A program made the position numbers and the translations under genes. A stretch of 36,371 nt of DNA. Origin: Oscillospiraceae bacterium (GTDB taxonomy: Bacteria > Bacillota > Clostridia > Oscillospirales > Oscillospiraceae). Location: NCBI GenBank assembly GCA_015067765.1, contig SVLV01000003.1, forward strand, positions 1-36,371. The letters run 5' to 3'. The notes under the pieces are model-generated. The model saw only the letters and a list, made by a program, of their open reading frames with translations. It was not told the origin of the DNA and made no database searches. Positions 16,423-22,421 of the stretch are shown here, one piece after another (positions within the stretch are counted from its first letter, which is position 1; every line of letters starts with the position of its first letter).

Positions 16423-17658
16423 ATGAGAAATATGGAAGAGAAGCTTCAGGAATATGCCCGTCTGTTAATTGAGGTGGGCCTGCAGGTACAAAAGGGACAG
16501 ACAGTGGTCATCTCCTCCCCGGTGGAGTGCGCCCATTTTGCCCGCCTGTGTGCCGGCGCCGCCTACGACGTGGGCTGCCGGGAAGTGGTAATGAACTGGC
16601 ATGACGATGCCCTGGGCCGGGAGAAGTTTCTCCGGGCTGACAGCGGCGTTTTTGATGAGGTGCCCCAGTGGCGCCGGCATTTCTACAATGACTATGCCAA
16701 CAGCGGTGCCGCCTATCTGTCCATCGCGGCAGAGGATCCGGAACACCTGAAGGGAGTGGATCCGGATCGGCTGGTGCGCTCCCAGCGGGCAAGCGGTGAG
16801 GCGCTGAAGGATTTCTATCGCCAGCAGATGGCCGGTGGGTTCCCCTGGTGCATTGCCTCCATTCCCATCCCCAGCTGGGCCTGCCGGGTGTTTCCCGATG
16901 TGCCGGTGGAGGAGGCTATGGAGAAGCTGTGGGATGCCATCTTTGAGGCGGTGCGCATCAGCGGTGACGGCGAGAGCGTCCTGCGCTGGCAGGAGCACAT
17001 GGATCGCCTGGCTCAGCGAAAGGCCAAGCTCAACGAACTGCATTTCAAATCCCTCCACTACACCAACAGTCTGGGCACGGACTTGACGGTTCAGCTGCCG
17101 GAGAAGCATATCTGGGAGGCTGGAAACGATGTGACCCGCAGCGGGCAGAGCTATATTGCCAACATGCCCACGGAGGAACTGTTTACCTCCCCGCTGCGCA
17201 CCGGTGTCAACGGTGTGGTCTATGCTTCCATGCCTCTGGCCCACGACGGCAACATCATCGACGGATTCCATTTTGTGGTGCGGGAGGGCAAGATCGTAGA
17301 GGCCCATGCCCGGCAGGGAGAGGAGTTCCTGCAGGCTGCCATCACGGTGGACGAGGGCGCATCCTATTTCGGCGAGGTGGCGCTGGTGCCCTATGACAGC
17401 CCCATCTCCAATCAGAAGATCCTGTACTACAACACCCTCTTTGATGAGAATGCCGCCTGCCATATTGCCTTCGGTGAGGCATATCCCTGCCTGGAGGGCG
17501 GCCTGGAGATGGACAAGGAGCAGCTGAAGGCCCACGGACTCAATGATTCCATCACCCACGTGGACTTTATGATCGGCACCAAGGATCTGTCCATTGTGGG
17601 CACCACCTGGGACGGCAGGGAGATCCCCATCTTCACTGATGGCAATTTTGCCATCTGA
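16423..17658 (+). CDS. M29 family metallo-aminopeptidase
   Basis: A 411-residue aminopeptidase of peptidase family M29 (AmpS/PepS/aminopeptidase T), a cytoplasmic dinuclear metal enzyme that trims N-terminal residues from peptides. The expected ligands can be placed by analogy with characterised members: Glu251 in NMPTEEL, Glu318 in FGEVALVPY, His347 in DENAACHIAFG, Tyr354, and His379/Asp381 in THVDFMIG. The length is normal. The start follows GGAGGATCCATC. It is a single-gene unit with a possible promoter right behind the trkA terminator. Confidence 0.94.
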   Translation: MRNMEEKLQEYARLLIEVGLQVQKGQTVVISSPVECAHFARLCAGAAYDVGCREVVMNWHDDALGREKFLRADSGVFDEVPQWRRHFYNDYANSGAAYLSIAAEDPEHLKGVDPDRLVRSQRASGEALKDFYRQQMAGGFPWCIASIPIPSWACRVFPDVPVEEAMEKLWDAIFEAVRISGDGESVLRWQEHMDRLAQRKAKLNELHFKSLHYTNSLGTDLTVQLPEKHIWEAGNDVTRSGQSYIANMPTEELFTSPLRTGVNGVVYASMPLAHDGNIIDGFHFVVREGKIVEAHARQGEEFLQAAITVDEGASYFGEVALVPYDSPISNQKILYYNTLFDENAACHIAFGEAYPCLEGGLEMDKEQLKAHGLNDSITHVDFMIGTKDLSIVGTTWDGREIPIFTDGNFAI

Positions 17659-17672
17659 TTTTCAAGAATTGT

Positions 17673-17704
17673 AACAGAGCGGTGGCAAAAGCCTCCGCTC
17701 TGTT
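17673..17704 (+). terminator. Hairpin after the M29 aminopeptidase gene, weak terminator
   Basis: AACAGAGCGGTGGC (17673-17686), AAAA loop, GCCTCCGCTCTGTT (17691-17704) with one wobble. No U-tract follows, so termination may be partial. Confidence 0.5.
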
Positions 17705-17737
17705 GGCGTAATCTGCATGAAACGGGAAGCGGCACCC

Positions 17738-17766
17738 TTTACTTTCGTGGTTTGTCGTGCTAAAAT
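17738..17766 (+). promoter_or_regulatory. Promoter of yerC
   Basis: TTTACT (17738-17743), 17-bp spacer, TAAAAT (17761-17766), 52 bp before the yerC start. Confidence 0.6.
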
Positions 17767-17817
17767 GAATTCACCAAAATACGATGACCGGCATCTGTCC
17801 GGAGAAGGGAGTGCGTC

Positions 17818-18132
17818 ATGGCACGGCCAGCAAAAGCAAAGATTGCAAACCGGGAAATCCATGAGGGCCTCTATGAGGCCATCCTGCTGCTGAAGACAAA
17901 AGAGGAATGTATCAGCTTCTTTCAGGATCTGTGCACCATCTCGGAGCTGCGGGCAATGGAGCAGCGCTTTGAGGTGGCAAGCCTGTTGGATGAGGGCATG
18001 ATCTACAGTGAAATTCTGGAGAAGACCGGCGCCTCCAGCGCCACCATCAGCCGGGTCAACCGCTCTTTGTGCTACGGCGCAGGCGGCTATGACATCGTGC
18101 TGCCCCGTGTAAAGGAGAAGCAGGATTCATGA
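17818..18132 (+). CDS. yerC: YerC/YecD family TrpR-related DNA-binding protein
   Basis: A 104-residue protein of the Firmicute YerC family, structurally related to the Trp repressor. The TrpR-like region is clear: LLLKTKEECISFFQDLCTISELRAMEQRFEVASLL, then the helix-turn-helix YSEILEKTGASSATISRVNRSL and the characteristic YGAGGYD before a short tail. The DNA target and ligand are not established; there is no reason to assume tryptophan. The ATG follows AAGGGAGTG. The stop overlaps the start of the methyltransferase gene by four bases (ATGA), giving translational coupling. Confidence 0.93.
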   Translation: MARPAKAKIANREIHEGLYEAILLLKTKEECISFFQDLCTISELRAMEQRFEVASLLDEGMIYSEILEKTGASSATISRVNRSLCYGAGGYDIVLPRVKEKQDS

Positions 18133-18869
18133 GCGCTTACGGACAACTGGCCGGTGCCTATGACAGCCTGACGGAGGATGTGGCCTACGAAAAGCGGGCG
18201 GACTTTCTGGAGAAACTGTTTGCCCGCAGGAAACGCCCTGTCCACACAGTGCTGGATCTTGCCTGCGGCACCGGCACCATGACCTGGCTGCTGACCGGCC
18301 GGGGCTATGAGATGATCGGTGTGGACGGGTCGGAGGATATGCTGGCGGCCGCCATGGAAAAATCCGGTTCGGTGGAGGGGATCCCTCCGGTGTTTCTGCA
18401 CCAGTCCATGCCGCGGCTGGATCTGTACGGCACGGTGGATGCTGCTATCTGCTGTTTGGACAGCTTGAATTATCTGACCGATCCCCGGGATGTGCAGCGT
18501 ACCTTCCGGCGGCTGCACCTGTTTGTGGAGCCGGGCGGTCTGCTGGTGTTCGATGTCAATACACTGGAGAAATTCCGCGGTTTGGACGGACAGGTGTATC
18601 TGGATGAGACGGAGGATACCTACTGCGTCTGGCGCACGGAGTTCCGCCGGGATCTGTGCACCTACTGGGTGGATCTGTTTGAACTGGGGGAGGACGGCCT
18701 GTGGGAGCGCAGCTTTGAGCTGCACCGCCAGCGGGCCTACACCGTGGAGCAGCTGACCGGATGGCTGCAGGAGGCCGGCTTCGGCCAGATCCGGGTATAT
18801 GGCGATGGCAAACTGCGCCCGCCCCGTCCGGGGGATCAGCGGGTGTATTTCTCCTGCGTGCGGGAATAA
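18129..18869 (+). CDS. Class I SAM-dependent methyltransferase
   Basis: A 246-residue methyltransferase. Motif I is VLDLACGTGTMTW (41-53), followed by the acidic strand-2 end in IGVDGSEDML and a motif around DAAICCLDSLNYL. The middle and C-terminal parts match the Firmicute family with YDSLTEDVAYEKRADFLEKLF at the N-terminus and an EPGGLLVFDVNT motif. The substrate is unknown. It is coupled to yerC by a 4-bp overlap, a pairing that may be functional but does not reveal the acceptor. hslO starts 30 bp downstream. Confidence 0.9.
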   Translation: MSAYGQLAGAYDSLTEDVAYEKRADFLEKLFARRKRPVHTVLDLACGTGTMTWLLTGRGYEMIGVDGSEDMLAAAMEKSGSVEGIPPVFLHQSMPRLDLYGTVDAAICCLDSLNYLTDPRDVQRTFRRLHLFVEPGGLLVFDVNTLEKFRGLDGQVYLDETEDTYCVWRTEFRRDLCTYWVDLFELGEDGLWERSFELHRQRAYTVEQLTGWLQEAGFGQIRVYGDGKLRPPRPGDQRVYFSCVRE

Positions 18870-18899
18870 GTCTATTGTAATTTTGAGGATAACATCATT

Positions 18900-19790
18900 A
18901 TGAGCGATCGTATTGTAAGAGCCATCACTTCCGATGGCATGGTGCAGGCTGCTGCCATCAGCAGCCGGGAATTGACGGAGCGGGCACGGCAGATCCATCA
19001 GACCCTGCCGGTGGCCACGGCGGCTTTGGGCCGTACGCTGGCCGGCGCCTCCATGATGGGCAATGCCCTGAAGGGACAGGGTGCCAGCCTGACGCTGCAG
19101 ATCAAGGGCGGCGGCCCGCTGGGAACCATTCTGGCGGTGGCGGATCCCGACGGTAATGTGCGGGGCTATGTGACCGAGCCCCAGCTGGATCTGCCCCTGC
19201 GCCCCGATGGCAAGCTGGATGTGGGCGGCGCTGTAGGCGCGGAAGGATCCATGACCGTCATCAAGGACCTGCACATGAAGGAACCCTATGTGGGCACGGT
19301 GCAGCTGCTGGGCGGCGAGATCGCCGAGGATATTGCCGGGTACTTTGTGGAGTCCGAGCAGATCCCCACGGCCTGCGGTCTGGGCGTGCTCATTGAGCGG
19401 GATCAGAGTGTCCGGGCGGCCGGCGGCTATTTGATCCAGCTGATGCCCGGCGCCGGGGAGGATGTCATTACCCGGGTAGAGGGCGGCGTGCTGGCAGCCG
19501 GCAATGTGTCTGCCATTTTGGACAAGGATCCCGATCCGGAGCAGATGCTGCGCACGGTCCTGTCGGATTTTGAGGTGAAGATCCTGGAGAGCAATCCTGT
19601 GGAGTACCGGTGTTACTGCAGTCGGGATCGGGTGGAGCGCGCCCTGATCTCTCTGGGTGTGGAGGAACTGCAGCAAATTTTGCAGGAGCAGAGCAGCTGC
19701 CAGATGACCTGCCAGTTCTGCGATGCGGTCTATGAATTCTCCTCTCAGCAGCTGCAGCAGCTGATCGACGGATTGCAGGAAAAAATTTAA
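18900..19790 (+). CDS. hslO: Redox-regulated chaperone Hsp33
   Basis: A 296-residue Hsp33, the cytoplasmic holdase activated by oxidation. The N-terminal core holds RIVRAITSDGMVQAAAISS and the glycine-rich QIKGGGPLGTILAVAD. The C-terminal zinc switch is intact, with Cys238, Cys240, Cys271 and Cys274 (CYC and CQFC). The CXC plus CXXC arrangement is diagnostic. The length is normal. The start has only a weak GAGGA about ten bases upstream. It lies 30 bp after the methyltransferase gene and may share the yerC transcript. No hairpin is visible between its stop and the tRNA promoter. Confidence 0.96.
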   Translation: MSDRIVRAITSDGMVQAAAISSRELTERARQIHQTLPVATAALGRTLAGASMMGNALKGQGASLTLQIKGGGPLGTILAVADPDGNVRGYVTEPQLDLPLRPDGKLDVGGAVGAEGSMTVIKDLHMKEPYVGTVQLLGGEIAEDIAGYFVESEQIPTACGLGVLIERDQSVRAAGGYLIQLMPGAGEDVITRVEGGVLAAGNVSAILDKDPDPEQMLRTVLSDFEVKILESNPVEYRCYCSRDRVERALISLGVEELQQILQEQSSCQMTCQFCDAVYEFSSQQLQQLIDGLQEKI

Positions 19791-19808
19791 AAAAACGAAA
19801 ATTTGTTA

Positions 19809-19837
19809 TTGACATGGGGGAGCATCTTTAGTATAAT
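19809..19837 (+). promoter_or_regulatory. Consensus promoter of the tRNA operon
   Basis: TTGACA (19809-19814), 17-bp spacer, TATAAT (19832-19837), both exact. The first tRNA begins about 25 nt after the expected start site. A CGCCG-N7-CGGCG hairpin lies in the leader at 19844-19860. Confidence 0.92.
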
Positions 19838-19867
19838 TACCTTCGCCGTCAGTTCGGCGGCAAGGAC

Positions 19868-19944
19868 GGGAGCATAGCTCAGCTGGTTAGAGCACCTGCC
19901 TTACAAGCAGGGGGTCACTGGTTCGAGTCCAGTTGTTCCCACCA
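19868..19944 (+). tRNA. tRNA-Val (anticodon TAC)
   Basis: The acceptor stem GGGAGCA pairs with TGTTCCC (one G-U). The D-arm AGCTGGTTAGA, anticodon loop CTTACAA and T-loop GGTTCGAGTCC are canonical. CCA is encoded (19942-19944). First gene of a five-tRNA operon. Confidence 0.96.
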
Positions 19945-19950
19945 TGTTAT

Positions 19951-20027
19951 GGCCAAGTAGTTCAGTTGGTTAGAACGCCAGCCTGTCACGCTGGAGGTCG
20001 AGGGTTCGAGCCCCTTCTTGGTCGCCA
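19951..20027 (+). tRNA. tRNA-Asp (anticodon GTC)
   Basis: The acceptor GGCCAAG pairs with CTTGGTC. The anticodon loop is CTGTCAC and the T-arm contains GGTTCGAGCC. CCA is encoded. Six bases separate it from tRNA-Val. Confidence 0.96.
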
Positions 20028-20030
20028 TAT

Positions 20031-20106
<76 letters not shown>

Positions 20107-20131
20107 TGGTGCTGAAATATCGGCGCCATAT

Positions 20132-20207
20132 GCGGGCGTAGCTCATCTGGTAGAGCGCGACCTTGCCAAGGTCGAGGTAGCGAGTTCGAGCCTCGTCGCC
20201 CGCTCCA
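20132..20207 (+). tRNA. tRNA-Gly (anticodon GCC)
   Basis: The acceptor GCGGGCG pairs with CGCCCGC. The anticodon arm is CCTTGCCAAGG, the T-arm contains AGTTCGAGCCT, and CCA is encoded at the end (discriminator T). Confidence 0.96.
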
Positions 20208-20248
20208 AAAATGTGAGAACCGGAGCGAAAGCTCCGTTTCTCATATAT

Positions 20249-20323
20249 GGTGACATAGCCAAGTGGTAAGGCAAGGGTCTGCAAAACCCTCATTCCCCGG
20301 TTCAAATCCGGGTGTCACCTCCA
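20249..20323 (+). tRNA. tRNA-Cys (anticodon GCA)
   Basis: The acceptor GGTGACA pairs with TGTCACC. The anticodon arm is GGGTCTGCAAAACCC, the T-arm contains GGTTCAAATCC, and CCA is encoded. A short hairpin (GGAGC-GAAA-GCTCC, 20222-20235) precedes it, probably a processing spacer. Confidence 0.96.
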
Positions 20324-20329
20324 GAAAAG

Positions 20330-20362
20330 AAAAGCACTGCGTATGCAGTGCTTTTTCTTTTT
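20330..20362 (+). terminator. Terminator of the tRNA operon
   Basis: AAAAGCACTGC (20330-20340), GTAT loop, GCAGTGCTTTTT (20345-20356), then a further T-rich run. Confidence 0.93.
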
Positions 20363-20414
20363 TACTTTTCGCTAAAAGCCCGCAAAGGATAACGGAATTT
20401 GCCCCGGAAGCCTA

Positions 20415-20443
20415 TTGAAAAGCCGTTTGTTCTGTGCTACACT
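20415..20443 (+). promoter_or_regulatory. Promoter of the CPA2 antiporter
   Basis: TTGAAA (20415-20420), 17-bp spacer, TACACT (20438-20443). Transcription would start near 20450, about 128 nt before the ATG. Confidence 0.65.
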
Positions 20444-20449
20444 AGGGAG

Positions 20450-20577
20450 CGCTCCGGATCTGTGCCGGGGCCCCGGGATCGTCTGCCCAACGGATGTTGG
20501 ACCCTTCCCCTGCATCAAGACCGGGACGCGTCCACTCTGACCTCCGCCCCCTCGTATGGAAAGAAGTGTGGTTACAC
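20450..20577 (+). other. GC-rich, foldable leader before the antiporter gene
   Basis: Short self-complementary blocks succeed one another: GGAGCGCTCC (20446-20455), GGGGCCCC near 20468, CGTCTG/CGGATG closing a CCCAA loop (20480-20496), a GGG/CCC pairing around that helix, and GGACGCGTCC (20523-20532). No credible ORF is seen. It may be a cis-regulatory RNA; I cannot match it to a known class by eye. Confidence 0.35.
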
Positions 20578-21870
20578 ATGAAAGAAATTCTGATCTGTCT
20601 GTCCTTTGCTTTGCTGTTGGGCCTGCTGATGACCCGTCTGGCCAAGATCGTCCGTCTCCCCGCGGTGACGGCCTATCTGGTGACGGGCCTGCTGCTGGGT
20701 CCCTTTTTTATTGGCGCGCTGCAGGTGCCGGGTCTGGGCTTTGGCTCGCTGGAGCAGGTGGAAGCCTTCGGGATTCTGACCCAAATGGCACTGGGCTTCA
20801 TCGCCTTTGCCATCGGCAATGAGTTTCGTCTGGCCCAGCTGAAGACCATGGGCCGCACCGCCATTACGGTGGGCGTGCTGCAGGCGGTGGCCACCACGGT
20901 ACTGGTGGACATCGCACTGATCGCGCTGCATCTGGTGTTCCCGCAGGCGCTGAGCCTGCCGGCTGCTATTACGCTGGGCGCCATCGCCTCCGCTACCGCA
21001 CCGGCAGCCACCCTGATGGTGGTGAATCAGTACAAGGCGGAAGGTCCTCTCACCAGCCTGCTTCTGCTGGTGGTGGCCATTGACGACGTGGTGGGCCTGG
21101 TATTGTTCTCGGTGTCCTACGGTGTGGCCACGGCGCTGGAGCAGGGCCGGGTGGAAGTGATGGGCGTGGTGCTGGAGCCTCTGATTGAGGTGCTGCTGTC
21201 GCTGGCGCTGGGCGCTCTGAGCGGCGTGCTGCTGAATGTGGCGGAGCGGTATTTCCACTCCCGCAGCAAGCGCATGGCCATCTCCATCGCCTTTGTGATG
21301 CTGACAGTGGGCCTGTCCATGAGCAAGTTCACTGTGGGCGGCATCCACTGCGGATTCTCCCTGCTGCTGGTGTGCATGTCCATGGGCACGGTGTTCTGCA
21401 ATATCTGCGAGACTTCCGAGGAGCTGATGGACCGGGTGGACCGCTGGACCACGCCGCTGAATGTGCTGTTTTTCGTCATCTCCGGTGCGGAACTGAATCT
21501 GAATGTGCTGAAAGATCCCATGGTGCTGCTGGTGGGTGCAGTCTATATCATCGCCCGCTCCGCCGGTAAGATCTCCGGTGCCTGGGGCAGCTGCACCATG
21601 ACCCACTGCAGTGACCGCATCCGCAGGCATCTGGGCATCACCCTCCTGCCGCAGGCCGGTGTGGCCCTCGGTATGGCGGTGACGGCCGCCAATCTGCAGG
21701 ACGGCGATATTGTGCGCAATGTGGTGCTGTTCTCCGTGCTGGTCTATGAACTGGTGGGTCCTGCCCTCACCAAGCGGGCACTGATGGCTGCCGGAGAAAT
21801 CCGGATGGAGGGCCGTACCTCCGCCCGGCAGAAGAATGCGCCGCGCCCCATTTTCCATCTGCATAAATAA
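20578..21870 (+). CDS. CPA2-type cation:proton antiporter
   Basis: A 430-residue membrane antiporter of the monovalent cation:proton (CPA2, Kef/Nap) type with about 12-13 helices. The N-terminal half holds LAKIVRLPAVTAYLVTGLLLGP and the ALGFIAFAIGNEFRL segment. The ion-binding region is around TLGAIASATAPAATLMVVNQYKAEGPLTSLLLLVVAIDDVVGLVLFS, where the IDD acidic pair is the likely exchange site. It lacks the C-terminal RCK domain of Kef channels. The ATG at 20578 has only a weak AAGAAG site, consistent with leader-controlled translation. Na+ or K+ specificity cannot be decided from sequence. Confidence 0.9.
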   Translation: MKEILICLSFALLLGLLMTRLAKIVRLPAVTAYLVTGLLLGPFFIGALQVPGLGFGSLEQVEAFGILTQMALGFIAFAIGNEFRLAQLKTMGRTAITVGVLQAVATTVLVDIALIALHLVFPQALSLPAAITLGAIASATAPAATLMVVNQYKAEGPLTSLLLLVVAIDDVVGLVLFSVSYGVATALEQGRVEVMGVVLEPLIEVLLSLALGALSGVLLNVAERYFHSRSKRMAISIAFVMLTVGLSMSKFTVGGIHCGFSLLLVCMSMGTVFCNICETSEELMDRVDRWTTPLNVLFFVISGAELNLNVLKDPMVLLVGAVYIIARSAGKISGAWGSCTMTHCSDRIRRHLGITLLPQAGVALGMAVTAANLQDGDIVRNVVLFSVLVYELVGPALTKRALMAAGEIRMEGRTSARQKNAPRPIFHLHK

Positions 21871-21875
21871 AAAGG

Positions 21876-21913
21876 AACACCTCCTTCGCTGTGGCGGCGA
21901 AGGAGGTGTTTTT
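21876..21913. terminator. Terminator of the antiporter gene
   Basis: AACACCTCCTTCGC (21876-21889) pairs exactly with GCGAAGGAGGTGTT (21897-21910), followed by a T run. The A/T-rich flank on the other side may also serve the XRE gene ending at 21963. Confidence 0.92.
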
Positions 21914-21962
21914 GCGTGTGAGAAGGGTTTAAGCCGGGCAGAACGATGCGACCGGATAGAGA

Positions 21963-22262
21963 TCATACATATGAGTGCTTTTTGCGCAACTGTTCTACAA
22001 TCAGACGGACGGCCTGTTCATCCTCATCGTTCAAACCGGATATGTCGATGGTGCGCTCGCTTTCGATTCCCAGCAGATAGTCGCTGGTAACATGAAAAAC
22101 GGCGGCCAGCTTTATCAGTACCTCCGGAGAAGGTGCCCGTTCCCGCAATTCATAGAAGGAAACGACAGATTTGGTGACACCAATCTGTTCTGCCAGCTGT
22201 TTCTGCGTCAGGCCTGCCTGAATCCGCAGTGTTTTCAATTTTGTGCCGAAATCAAATTCCAC
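21963..22262 (-). CDS. XRE family transcriptional regulator
   Basis: A 99-residue regulator. The XRE helix-turn-helix fills residues 5-62 (FGTKLKTLRIQAGLTQKQLAEQIGVTKSVVSFYELRERAPSPEVLIKLAAVFHVTSDYLLGI), with a short acidic/helical tail (GLNDEDEQAVRLIVEQLRKK) that may mediate dimerisation. The start codon is GTG at 22262, preceded by GAGGTGA. It is divergent from the surface protein gene, and a TGTCA-CT-TGACA palindrome lies between them, so it probably controls itself and that gene. Confidence 0.92.
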   Translation of the reverse strand: MEFDFGTKLKTLRIQAGLTQKQLAEQIGVTKSVVSFYELRERAPSPEVLIKLAAVFHVTSDYLLGIESERTIDISGLNDEDEQAVRLIVEQLRKKHSYV

Positions 22263-22278
22263 GAAAATTCACCTCATT

Positions 22279-22290
22279 TGTCACTTGACA
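22279..22290. promoter_or_regulatory. Palindromic operator between the XRE gene and the surface protein gene
   Basis: TGTCACTTGACA is a perfect 12-bp palindrome one base upstream of the -35 at 22292. Its centre differs from the NiaR-like core (ACTT rather than TT between TGTC and GACA), so it is probably the site of the adjacent XRE protein. Confidence 0.55.
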
Positions 22291-22291
22291 C

Positions 22292-22320
22292 TTGAGTTTA
22301 CAGGAAATGAATATTATAAT
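22292..22320 (+). promoter_or_regulatory. Promoter of the surface protein gene
   Basis: TTGAGT (22292-22297), 17-bp spacer, TATAAT (22315-22320). Transcription would start near 22327, giving a leader of about 95 nt that contains a complete micro-ORF. Confidence 0.75.
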
Positions 22321-22361
22321 GGTGGAATAGAATACGAAAATAGTGTTCTAAAGGAGAGGCA

Positions 22362-22409
22362 ATGAGAACGGAAACACAATTTCCGGTTCATTTCGCTCCA
22401 AATGGTTAG
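22362..22409 (+). CDS. Micro-ORF of 15 codons ahead of the surface protein
   Basis: ATG at 22362 to TAG at 22407-22409 encodes MRTETQFPVHFAPNG. It has a very strong AAAGGAGAGG site at ideal distance, better than many real genes here. The stop overlaps the beginning of the GGGAGGA ribosome site of the next gene, so ribosomes would terminate exactly where the surface protein must initiate. This looks like a translated leader peptide, though a chance ORF cannot be excluded. No repeated codon suggests classical amino-acid attenuation. Confidence 0.45.
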   Translation: MRTETQFPVHFAPNG

Positions 22410-22421
22410 GGAGGAAAATAT

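Noticed and set aside
22279-22290. The TGTCACTTGACA palindrome as another NiaR site
   Set aside because: It has two extra central bases relative to TGTCTTGACA and sits between an XRE gene and a surface protein with no NAD link.
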